DNA from: Rhodoferax sp. GW822-FHT02A01
GTDB lineage: Bacteria; Pseudomonadota; Gammaproteobacteria; Burkholderiales; Burkholderiaceae_C
Length of the DNA: 64,000 bases
Assembly: GCF_038784515.1 (NCBI RefSeq)
Contig: NZ_CP152376.1
Coordinates: 1,488,001-1,552,000, forward strand
Reading direction: 5' to 3'
The position numbers were made by a program, and so were the translations under genes. Below, piece after piece: positions 28,168 through 35,181 of this stretch. Each line of letters starts with the position of its first letter. Position 1 is the first letter of the stretch. A model generated the notes under the pieces. That model had not been told where the DNA came from and did no database searches. It saw only the letters and a program-made list of their open reading frames with translations.

Positions 28168-29592
28168 ATGAACGCTGCCATTCCCCCTGATCACCTGATG
28201 CCATCCGTGCAATTGCGCGAAGTACCCCAGGCATTGCTCGACGCACTGCAAGCCCGCTTCGGGGCACAGTTTTCCGTGGCGATGGCCGTGCGCGAACAGC
28301 ATGGCCGCGACGAGTCTGCCTTTGACGTGCCGCCACCCGATGCCGTGGTGTTTGCCCAGAGCACGCAGGATGTGGCCGATGCGGTGAAACTGTGCGCGCA
28401 GTACCGGGTGCCGGTGATTCCCTTTGGTGTGGGCTCCTCGCTCGAAGGCCATCTGCTGGCAGTGCATGGCGGCGTCAGCCTGGACGTGTCGCGCATGAAC
28501 CAGGTGCTGCACATACACGCCGAAGACCTGACGGTCACACTGCAGCCCGGCGTGACGCGCAAGCAGCTCAACGAGGCGGTGAAGTCCGCTGGTTTGTTCT
28601 TCCCCATAGACCCCGGCGCCGACGCCAGCCTGGGCGGCATGTGCGCGACCCGCGCCAGCGGGACCAATGCGGTGCGTTACGGCACCATGCGCGAAAACGT
28701 GTTGGCGCTGGAAGTGGTGACCGCCAGCGGCGAAGTCATACGCACCGGCACACGTGCCAAGAAAAGCAGTGCAGGCTACGACCTCACCCGCCTGATGGTG
28801 GGCTCCGAAGGCACGCTGGGCGTGATCACCGAAATCACACTCAAGCTGCACCCGCTGCCAGAAGCGGTGATGGCCGCCAGCGTGTCGTTTGCCAGTCTGG
28901 CCGATGCGGTGAACACCACCATCCAGATCATCCAGATGGGCGTGCCGATTGCCCGTTGCGAGCTGCTCGATGGCCGAACCGTGGCCATGGTCAACCGGCA
29001 TTCCAGACTCAGCTTGCCCGAGACGCCGCTGCTGTTGATGGAGTTTCATGGCTCACCGGAAGGCGTGAAAGAGCAGGTGCAGACTGTGCAGTCCATCGCC
29101 CATGACCATGGCGGCAACGCCTTTGAGTGGGCACACACGCCCGAGGAGCGCAGCCGCCTGTGGACTGCGCGGCACAACGCCTACTTTGCCGGTGTGCAGT
29201 CGCGTCCGGGCTGCCGCGTCATCAGCACCGATACCTGCGTGCCGATCTCACGCCTGGCCGATGCGCTGCTGGACTGCGTCACCGAAGCAGATGCCGCCGG
29301 CATCCCCTACTTTCTGGTCGGCCACGTGGGGGACGGCAACTTCCATATGGGCTACCTGCTGGATCCGAACCAACCCCAGGAGCGCGTGGCAGCCGAAGCC
29401 CTCAATACCCAGTTGGTGCAGCGCGCGCTGCGGCTGGGCGGCACCTGCAGCGGCGAACACGGTGTGGGCCTGCACAAGATGGAATTCCTGCGCGATGAAG
29501 CGGGTGCAGGCGCTGTGGCCATGATGCGCGGCATCAAGCAGGCACTGGACCCGCACAACATCCTCAACCCAGGGAAGATCTTTACGCTTTAG
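28168..29592 (+). CDS. FAD-linked oxidase, D-lactate dehydrogenase/glycolate oxidase GlcD-like
   Basis: This 474-residue flavoprotein has a PCMH-type FAD-binding N-terminal domain (VPVIPFGVGSSLEGHLLAVHGGVSLDVSRMN, then DPGADASLGGMCATRASGTNAVRYGTM). The C-terminal oxidase domain has VGHVGDGNFHMGYLLDP and GGTCSGEHGVGLHKMEFL, then DPHNILNPGKIF. That order is typical of cytochrome-linked D-lactate dehydrogenases. Electrons probably go to quinone or cytochrome c. I choose the ATG at 28168; an ATG at 28144 would add eight residues. No iron-sulfur domain is fused, and no glcE or glcF follows. Confidence 0.9.
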   Translation: MNAAIPPDHLMPSVQLREVPQALLDALQARFGAQFSVAMAVREQHGRDESAFDVPPPDAVVFAQSTQDVADAVKLCAQYRVPVIPFGVGSSLEGHLLAVHGGVSLDVSRMNQVLHIHAEDLTVTLQPGVTRKQLNEAVKSAGLFFPIDPGADASLGGMCATRASGTNAVRYGTMRENVLALEVVTASGEVIRTGTRAKKSSAGYDLTRLMVGSEGTLGVITEITLKLHPLPEAVMAASVSFASLADAVNTTIQIIQMGVPIARCELLDGRTVAMVNRHSRLSLPETPLLLMEFHGSPEGVKEQVQTVQSIAHDHGGNAFEWAHTPEERSRLWTARHNAYFAGVQSRPGCRVISTDTCVPISRLADALLDCVTEADAAGIPYFLVGHVGDGNFHMGYLLDPNQPQERVAAEALNTQLVQRALRLGGTCSGEHGVGLHKMEFLRDEAGAGAVAMMRGIKQALDPHNILNPGKIFTL

Positions 29593-29615
29593 AGGGCAAG
29601 CGTTGCACCGGGCAC

Positions 29616-30359
29616 CTACAGGACGGCAATCTCCGCAATGGCGTTGGCCATGTAGTCGATCTTGTTTTGCATGTCCTGCTCGGTGTCGGCAAAGCGGTGG
29701 GCGATTTCCTCGAACTCAGCAGAGAGCTCCATGAAGGCATCCACCACGTCGGGGTCGAAATGCTGGCCACGCTCGCTAAAGATGATGCCCAGGGCTTCCT
29801 GGTAGGTCTTGCCTTGGCGGTAGACCTTGTTGCTGATCAGCGCGTCATACACATCCGCCAGCGCCAGTAGCCGCGCAGAAACCGGAATCTGGGTTTCCGA
29901 CAGGCCCTTGGGATAGCCTTTGCCGTTCCACTTTTCGTGGTGCGACAAGGTCATTTCCTTGGCAAGCGCCAGCATGGGCGAGAGCAGCCCCAGTGACTTT
30001 TCGGCCCGCACAATGGCATCAAAGCCTTTGGTCGTATGGGTAGACATTATGGCCTGCTCTTCTGCGGTCAGGCGTCCGGGCTTGAGCAGGATGCGGTCTG
30101 GAATGGCCACGGTGCCCAGGTCGTACATGGGAATGGCGTCGCTCAGTGCTTCGATGTAGGCATCGGTGAGCTGGCCTGCAAAGGACGGATGGCTTTGCAG
30201 CTTGGTGGCCAGCAGCCGCACATAGTGCCTGACACGCAGCAGATGGCTTTCAGTATCGGACTCGCGCAATTCGGCCAGCGAGGCCACTGCAAACAGGGCG
30301 ACCTGGTGCGCATGCAATGCATCGAGGGTGCGACCCTCTGCGGTTGGCTGTAAGTCCAT
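29616..30359 (-). CDS. HD-GYP domain protein with degenerate HD motif
   Basis: This 247-residue protein is an HD-GYP domain with almost nothing fused to it. It has the leading ESDTESHLLRVRHYV helix (His39), STHTTKGFDAI (His108), SHHEKWNGKGYPKGL with His140/His141 and GYP at 148-150. The central motif, normally HDIGK, reads YDLGT at residues 79-83, so the metal-binding His and the Lys of HDxGK are missing. The family hydrolyses cyclic di-GMP with a two- or three-iron site, and this change should abolish or alter that. It may be a c-di-GMP binding protein. It is 11 bp upstream of nothing essential and 12 bp downstream of the membrane methyltransferase, on the same strand. Confidence 0.85.
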   Translation of the reverse strand: MDLQPTAEGRTLDALHAHQVALFAVASLAELRESDTESHLLRVRHYVRLLATKLQSHPSFAGQLTDAYIEALSDAIPMYDLGTVAIPDRILLKPGRLTAEEQAIMSTHTTKGFDAIVRAEKSLGLLSPMLALAKEMTLSHHEKWNGKGYPKGLSETQIPVSARLLALADVYDALISNKVYRQGKTYQEALGIIFSERGQHFDPDVVDAFMELSAEFEEIAHRFADTEQDMQNKIDYMANAIAEIAVL

Positions 30360-30370
30360 GGATGTCCTCC

Positions 30371-31135
30371 TTAGAGCACCACCATCGGCGCCCTGTACAC
30401 CCAGACCATTTTGCCACCGGGTGTGCGGTAACGGGCCGTGGCGCGCAGATCTGTTGCTTCAAAGTCGAGACTGACCAACCAGGCACCTTCCTTCATTTCC
30501 CTGGCCTTGAGTTCGGCGCGTGTCATGCTCTCGGGGCGCTGGAACAAATACACCATGTCGTAGTCCGACCAGTCCGCCAGCCAGATATTGCCCCGGCGCA
30601 CACGCGCCCAAGGGCAGCGCATGGCGCTGAGCCAACGCAGCGGCCAACTCCACTCCAAACCATGCAGCACTGCATCCGGATAGGCGGTGCGCAAAGCCTG
30701 CAAACCATGGCCGGCACCGCATCCGGCATCCAGAATCAGCGCACCGGCTGGCAGGGCTGCATGCCGCGGCAGCTCCAACAGTGCGTCCGCCGGTGTGGGA
30801 AAGACGGGCGCATCGCGCCAGGCATTGATGGGATAGACCAGCAGCAGCAAAACCAACGGCACCAGCCAGGCCCAAGGGGGCACGGCACTGGCACCGGATG
30901 AGGTCAGCAGAATTGCCAAGGACAACGGGAAGCCCGCGCCAATCAGCAGACGCCGCCACCAGGTTTCGCCCCACAGGCTGCAAGCCACGCCCACGGCAGA
31001 CGCAGCACCCAACGCCACGCCGGCAGCAAATCCATGCGACGCCATTGCCTTGAACAAAAACCAGGCCAGCGCCCACGCCAGCACGGCGGGCAACGGCCAT
31101 TGCCAATGGCCGGGCCACAGCTTGGCGCGCGCCAT
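30371..31135 (-). CDS. Membrane-anchored class I SAM-dependent methyltransferase-like protein
   Basis: This protein of 254 residues has four hydrophobic helices in its first ~110 residues (WPLPAVLAWALAWFLF through VPLVLLLLVYP). A cytosolic domain with the AdoMet motif ILDAGCGAGHGLQALR at about 130-145 follows. The acidic loop after the next strand is LHGLEWSWPLRW. The target is unknown. The ATG at 31135 avoids overlap with parB; an upstream ATG at 31177 would overlap it by 32 bp. It is directly downstream of parB (10 bp), so it may be cotranscribed with the segregation genes. Confidence 0.8.
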   Translation of the reverse strand: MARAKLWPGHWQWPLPAVLAWALAWFLFKAMASHGFAAGVALGAASAVGVACSLWGETWWRRLLIGAGFPLSLAILLTSSGASAVPPWAWLVPLVLLLLVYPINAWRDAPVFPTPADALLELPRHAALPAGALILDAGCGAGHGLQALRTAYPDAVLHGLEWSWPLRWLSAMRCPWARVRRGNIWLADWSDYDMVYLFQRPESMTRAELKAREMKEGAWLVSLDFEATDLRATARYRTPGGKMVWVYRAPMVVL

Positions 31136-31145
31136 GCTCAGGTCC

Positions 31146-32120
31146 CTAGCGCGACACGCCCGGCGAGAGGCGTTCAATCAGGCCGTTGAGCTCTTCCAGC
31201 GAACCGAACTGGATCACCACCTCGCCCATGTCTTCCATACGGCCGTTGCGCTTGACGCGCTTCTTGATGTGCACGTCCACCTGCGCCATGAGTAGATCGG
31301 ACAGCTCTTCTTCCACGCGCTTGATGTCACGCGACTTTTCTTTCTTGGGCTTGGGTGAGGTCAGGGCGAATTCGGCACTGAGCTTCTTGACCAGGCTTTC
31401 GGCTTCGCGCACCGAGAGCTTCTTGGTGGCGATCTGGTTGGCTGCGGTGATCTGGGTTGCGCGGTCCAGCGCCAGCAGGGCGCGGGCATGGCCCATGTCG
31501 ATATCGCCAGCCATGAGCATGGTCTGCACCGGATCGGCCAGATTCAGCAGGCGCAACAGATTGCTGGCGGCGCTGCGCGAGCGCCCCACCGCCTGGGCCG
31601 CGGATTCATGAGTCAGGCCGAACTCCTTGATCAGGCGCTGCAAACCTTGGGCTTCCTCCAGCGGATTCAGGTCTTCGCGCTGCATGTTCTCGATCAGCGC
31701 CATGGCTGCGGCGGCCTGGTCGGGCACGTCGCGCACCAGCACCGGCACCGTGTCCAGCCCAGCTAGCTTGGCCGCGCGGAAGCGCCGTTCACCAGCAATG
31801 ATTTCGTACAGAGGGCGTGACGCACCGGTGCTGCCCTGCTCCAGGCGCTTGGCGGCTGCCTGTGCATCGGTCAGGCGCCGCACCAGGATAGGCTGCATGA
31901 TGCCCTGCGCCTTGATGCTCTCGGCCAGTTCGTACAGCGCACCCTCATCCATGTGGGTACGGGGCTGGTACTGGCCGGCCACCATGTCGCCCAAAGGCAA
32001 GGTGCTGGGTTGGCCCTCGCCGGATACACCGGAAGTCTCGCCCGGTGCCAGCTCCTTGACCTTGGGGCCGAGCAATGCTTCCAGACCCATGCCCAGTCCC
32101 TTGGGTTTCTTGGTAACCAT
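31146..32120 (-). CDS. parB: Chromosome-partitioning protein ParB
   Basis: This 324-residue ParB binds parS sites and loads the segregation complex at the origin region. The N-terminus KGLGMGLEALLG is the ParA-contact peptide. The ParB/Srx domain carries GQYQPRTHMDEGALYELAESIKAQGIMQPILVRR and IAGERRFRAAKLAGL (CTP-binding arginine pair). The HTH is around LNPLEEAQGLQRLIKEFGLTHESAAQAVGRSRSAASNLLRLL. The C-terminus DMGEVVIQFGSLEELNGLIERL is the dimerisation domain. It is separated from parA by a hydrolase gene. Two parS-like sites lie 2.5-3.6 kb away, at 34571 and 35757. Confidence 0.96.
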   Translation of the reverse strand: MVTKKPKGLGMGLEALLGPKVKELAPGETSGVSGEGQPSTLPLGDMVAGQYQPRTHMDEGALYELAESIKAQGIMQPILVRRLTDAQAAAKRLEQGSTGASRPLYEIIAGERRFRAAKLAGLDTVPVLVRDVPDQAAAAMALIENMQREDLNPLEEAQGLQRLIKEFGLTHESAAQAVGRSRSAASNLLRLLNLADPVQTMLMAGDIDMGHARALLALDRATQITAANQIATKKLSVREAESLVKKLSAEFALTSPKPKKEKSRDIKRVEEELSDLLMAQVDVHIKKRVKRNGRMEDMGEVVIQFGSLEELNGLIERLSPGVSR

Positions 32121-32142
32121 GTGGTGTTTTCCTTGTTGTGGT

Positions 32143-32694
32143 TTATTGGGGTGCGCTGGTCTGCACCAGGCGCTGCAGCAACGCGCGACCTTCTGGCCAG
32201 TCGGCCAGGCCCGAATCGGCGTTGATATGGCCGCGTGCGCCGTAGTCGATGAATTCCGCGCCCCAGGCGTCGGCAAAATGGCGGGCACGCTCAAAGCTGC
32301 AGTACGGATCATCGTGGCTTCCCAGCAGAAGGCTGGGGAACGGTAGCTTGTGGGTGACGATGGGCGTCCAGCTCTTGAGCGCGCCTTGCAGCTCTTCGCG
32401 CTCCGGATCGCCCGGCGCCACCAGAAAGGCGGCCTGCACCTTCTGGGTGTTGCGCGAATGCGCGGCCCAGGCTGCGGTCAGCATGCAGCCCAGGCTGTGG
32501 GCCACCAGGATCACGGGCGCTGTCTGCTCCAGCAGCACTTCTTCCAAGCGCGCGATCCAGTCACCCCGCAGCGGACGCATCCAGTCATGCTGCTCCACCC
32601 GCTGGTCGCCATACAGTGCTTCCCAGCGGCTTTGCCAATGGGCATCCCCGGAGTTTTGCCATCCGGGCAAGAGGAGCACTTTGGGATCAGACAT
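32143..32694 (-). CDS. RBBP9/YdeN-type serine hydrolase
   Basis: This 183-residue alpha/beta hydrolase has the family start VLLLPGWQNSGDAHWQSRWE, the nucleophile motif AHSLGCML, an acid segment GSHDDPYCS and a C-terminal GHINADSGLADWPEG with the catalytic histidine. These match the RBBP9/YdeN serine hydrolase family; the substrate is unknown. I choose the ATG at 32694. It sits between parA (36 bp upstream) and parB (22 bp downstream), where many bacteria have the two genes adjacent. Nothing in it suggests a segregation role. Confidence 0.9.
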   Translation of the reverse strand: MSDPKVLLLPGWQNSGDAHWQSRWEALYGDQRVEQHDWMRPLRGDWIARLEEVLLEQTAPVILVAHSLGCMLTAAWAAHSRNTQKVQAAFLVAPGDPEREELQGALKSWTPIVTHKLPFPSLLLGSHDDPYCSFERARHFADAWGAEFIDYGARGHINADSGLADWPEGRALLQRLVQTSAPQ

Positions 32695-32714
32695 GGCTTC
32701 AGTGAAAATCATTT

Positions 32715-32731
32715 GCTACAAATTTGATAGC
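32715..32731. repeat. 17-bp AT-rich palindrome after parA
   Basis: GCTAC-AAATTTG-ATAGC is an imperfect 17-bp palindrome abutting the parA stop codon. A related one lies at 37445-37461. From memory, GCTA...AATT...TAGC palindromes are abundant short repeats in Comamonadaceae genomes. Without a T tract it is not a typical terminator. Confidence 0.5.
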
Positions 32732-33513
32732 TACATCGTCTGGATGCGGGCCACCATCTCCTGGGCGAAGGCCACAAAGGCCTGCGCGCCCTTGGAGTTG
32801 ATGTCAAACACCACGCCGGGCACACCGTAGCTGGGTGCCTCGGCCAGGCGCACATTGCGCGGGATAACGGTATCAAACACCTTGTCGGCGAAATGCGCCT
32901 TGAGCTGGTCGCTGACCTGCTGCTGCAAAGTGATGCGCGGGTCGAACATGACGCGCAGCAGACCGATGATCTGCAGGTCGTCATTGAGGTTGGCCTTGAC
33001 CTGCTTGATGGTGTTGACCAGATCCGTCAGGCCTTCGAGCGCAAAGTATTCGCACTGCATGGGCACGATGACGCCGTGGGCGCAGCACAGTCCGTTGAGC
33101 GTGAGCATGGACAAGGACGGCGGGCAGTCGATCAGCACGAAGTCATACTCGGTGGCCACCGCGGCGATGGCGGTCTTGAGGCGGCGTTCGCGCCGCTCCA
33201 CTTCCACCAGCTCCACCTCGGCACCTGCCAGTTCGCGGTTGGCGCCCAGGATGTCGTAGCCGCAACCGGCGACCTTGAGCTTATCGCTCTGCACGCGGGC
33301 TTCGGCAATAGTGGCAGACTCAAGCAGGACGTCGTACACCGAGAGCTCCAGCTTGCGCTTGTCCACGCCGGAACCCATGGTGGCATTACCCTGTGGGTCT
33401 AGGTCAATCATCAGCACGCGCTGGCCCACTTTTGCCAGACCGGCTGCCAGGTTGACGGTGGTCGTGGTCTTGCCCACTCCCCCTTTTTGGTTGGCGATGC
33501 AGAATATTTTCAT
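32731..33513 (-). CDS. parA: Chromosome-partitioning ATPase ParA
   Basis: This 260-residue ParA/Soj ATPase moves ParB-parS complexes on the nucleoid. The deviant Walker A KGGVGKTTTT is at residues 10-19. MIDLDPQGNAT (switch I), FVLIDCPPSLSMLTLNGL (switch II) and EYFALEGLTDLVNTI follow. Length and the absence of an N-terminal HTH identify it as the chromosomal type. It lies in the conserved series mnmG-rsmG-(lysE)-parA-(hydrolase)-parB, all leftward. The gap to lysE is only 5 bp, so the whole block may be one transcription unit. Confidence 0.96.
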   Translation of the reverse strand: MKIFCIANQKGGVGKTTTTVNLAAGLAKVGQRVLMIDLDPQGNATMGSGVDKRKLELSVYDVLLESATIAEARVQSDKLKVAGCGYDILGANRELAGAEVELVEVERRERRLKTAIAAVATEYDFVLIDCPPSLSMLTLNGLCCAHGVIVPMQCEYFALEGLTDLVNTIKQVKANLNDDLQIIGLLRVMFDPRITLQQQVSDQLKAHFADKVFDTVIPRNVRLAEAPSYGVPGVVFDINSKGAQAFVAFAQEMVARIQTM

Positions 33514-33518
33514 GGTGC

Positions 33519-34133
33519 CTATTTGGAAAGTGCCAGCTTGATACCGAAGCCCAACAGGAAGACACCGGCCACTTTTTCAAGCACCTGTCCGATCCTGGGA
33601 TTGGCGCGCATGCGTTCGGCCAGGAAGTAGGTCAGCAGCGTGGCGCCTAGCCCGTAGAGAAAAGTCAGTGCCGCGATGGTGGCAGCCATGAGGCCGTAGG
33701 TGACCACGCCCTGCTGGTGCGCCTGGTCCACGAACAGCGGGAAGAAGGCCATGTAGAAAAGAATCGCCTTGGGGTTGAGCAGGGTGATCATCATGGCTTG
33801 GCGCAGGTAATGGCCGGGCTTGATATGGATGACTGGAGCTGCACCGGGCTTGGCCAGCAACATCTTCACACCCAGCCAGGCCAGGTAGGTGGCACCCAGC
33901 CACTGCACTGCAGCAAAGGCCTCCGGGTAGGCGGTGAGCAAGGCCGCCACACCTGCCACAGCCGACCACATCAAGACCTGGTCGCCCAGAATGACACCCA
34001 AAGTTGCCGCCAATCCGCCCGCCATGCCACCCTTGCTGGTGCTGGTGACCAGGGCCAGATTGCCTGGTCCGGGAATGGCCAGAAACACAATGACTGTGAC
34101 GACAAAAGTGCCGTAATCGGTAACGCCGAGCAT
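33519..34133 (-). CDS. LysE/RhtB family exporter
   Basis: This 204-residue inner-membrane protein has the LysE N-terminal motif FLAIPGPGNLALVTSTSKGGMAGGLAATLGVILGDQ (about residues 17-52), ALLTAYPEAFAAVQWLGATYLAWLG, LLNPKAILFYMAFFPLFVDQ and a terminal membrane helix. About six hydrophobic segments can be counted. It would export amino acids or homoserine-lactone-like compounds; the substrate is not readable. It sits between rsmG and parA on the same strand. An insertion of structured repeats (34247-34482) separates it from rsmG. Confidence 0.92.
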   Translation of the reverse strand: MLGVTDYGTFVVTVIVFLAIPGPGNLALVTSTSKGGMAGGLAATLGVILGDQVLMWSAVAGVAALLTAYPEAFAAVQWLGATYLAWLGVKMLLAKPGAAPVIHIKPGHYLRQAMMITLLNPKAILFYMAFFPLFVDQAHQQGVVTYGLMAATIAALTFLYGLGATLLTYFLAERMRANPRIGQVLEKVAGVFLLGFGIKLALSK

Positions 34134-34246
34134 GGTGGGGCTTTCAAAAGGGAGAGCTGAGTTTACGTTAGGTTTTTGTTGTGCTTGTTTTGGGCAGCAG
34201 CTTGGGTTGACGAAGCGGATTCGAATGGCGCCTTTTCATTCGCCCA

Positions 34247-34346
34247 CACAAGGGATGGGATGGGTACCGCCGCTCGTGTCCCCCGCAGAGGGCGTTGCCC
34301 TCTGCTCCTCCTTTACCTCGCTTTGGCACCCATCCCATCCCTTGTG
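34247..34346 (-). repeat. Structured repeat, copy C (RNA sense on the minus strand)
   Basis: On the minus strand this copy has a 22-bp outer stem (34325-34346 with 34247-34268) with 21 Watson-Crick pairs and one G.U. A 56-bp core at 34269-34324 contains AGCGAGGTAAAGGAGGA, an unusually long inner hairpin (GCAGAGGGC-AAC-GCCCTCTGC), and GGGGGACACGAGCGGC. The 9-bp inner stem, against 4 bp in the other copies, explains the extra 10 bp and shows that only the strands outside the stems are conserved in sequence. Confidence 0.75.
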
Positions 34347-34390
34347 CAGGAGGACTGGCTCGCATCGATTGCGTGCCTGCACCACCCCGG

Positions 34391-34482
34391 ATCAGGTGGC
34401 TTGGGTGCTCTGCAGAGCGAGGTAAAGGAGGAGGCCGAAGGCCGGGGGACACGAGCGGCGCAGAGTACCCAAACCGTCTGAT
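34391..34482 (+). repeat. Structured repeat, copy D (RNA sense on the plus strand)
   Basis: The outer stem 34391-34413 pairs with 34460-34482. Of 23 positions, 19 are Watson-Crick, three are G.U wobbles in plus-strand RNA and one is C.A. The 46-bp core at 34414-34459 carries AGCGAGGTAAAGGAGGA, GGCC-GAA-GGCC and GGGGGACACGAGCGGC. Copies C and D point away from each other with a 44-bp spacer. They fill most of the gene-free stretch 34134-34503. The inner 13 bp of the stem resembles that of copy A. Confidence 0.75.
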
Positions 34483-34503
34483 CCCGCCAACCACGTGTGC
34501 GAT

Positions 34504-35181
34504 TTAGGTAGGCAAACGGTGCCGCATCCAGACAATGCAGCGCTCAGCCTGCAACCCCGGAACCACCAATGGTTCCACGTGAAACACTTCCACCCCCGCA
34601 GGCAGGGCCGCCATCTCATCCGCCGGATGCTTGCCTTTCATGGCCATCCACACGCCCTGCTCTGCCAGCGATTTGATCGACCAGTTCACAAAGTCGACTA
34701 GTGCAGCAAAAGCTCGGGAGCTGACCACGTCGTAGGTTTCCGTCAGATTCTCCACGCGCGCATGGATACCGCGCAGATTGGGCAGCTTCAAGGACACGGC
34801 CACCTGCTGGATGAAGGCGGCCTTTTTGGCCACCGTGTCCACGCAGTGCACGGAAACTTGCGGGCAACAGATGGCGATCACAGCGCCTGGCAGTCCAGCA
34901 CCGGAGCCCACATCCAGCAGACGAACCGGCGCATCTGCACGCAGGGCACCCGCTGCCGACATCTGGCCCAACTGCCTTTGCAGCGGCAACACCACCGCCA
35001 GGCTGTCCAGCAGATGGTGCGTAAGCATTTCCGCCGGATCGCGCACGGCGGTCAGGTTGTAGACCTTGGTCCACTTGCCGATCAGCTCCATGTAGTCCAG
35101 CAATTGGGCAAATTGTGCGTCCGTCAGGGACAGCCCCAGCGCAGCAGCCCCAGAGCGCAGATCCGATTCCATGGCGCGCAT
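34504..35181 (-). CDS. rsmG: 16S rRNA (guanine-527-N7)-methyltransferase RsmG
   Basis: This 225-residue AdoMet enzyme methylates G527 of 16S rRNA. The AdoMet motif RLLDVGSGAGLPGAVIAI is at about residues 87-104. The GidB features NLTAVRDPAEMLTHHLLDSL and VVSSRAFAALVDFVNWS are present. The ATG at 35181 shares one base with the mnmG stop (TGATG); a second ATG three codons on is possible. The coding sequence contains a parS-like site at 34571-34586. Length and motifs are normal. Confidence 0.96.
   Translation of the reverse strand: MRAMESDLRSGAAALGLSLTDAQFAQLLDYMELIGKWTKVYNLTAVRDPAEMLTHHLLDSLAVVLPLQRQLGQMSAAGALRADAPVRLLDVGSGAGLPGAVIAICCPQVSVHCVDTVAKKAAFIQQVAVSLKLPNLRGIHARVENLTETYDVVSSRAFAALVDFVNWSIKSLAEQGVWMAMKGKHPADEMAALPAGVEVFHVEPLVVPGLQAERCIVWMRHRLPT
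34571..34586. promoter_or_regulatory. parS-like site inside rsmG
   Basis: GGTTCCACGTGAAACA matches the universal parS consensus TGTTNCACGTGAAACA in 15 of 16 positions, with G in place of the first T. It lies near the 3' end of rsmG, 2.5 kb from parB. Confidence 0.75.

Noticed and set aside
34269..34459. Reading repeats C and D as ends of an insertion sequence or integron attC sites
   Set aside because: No transposase or integrase gene, no target duplication and no internal coding sequence are present. A transposase acting from elsewhere is not excluded.
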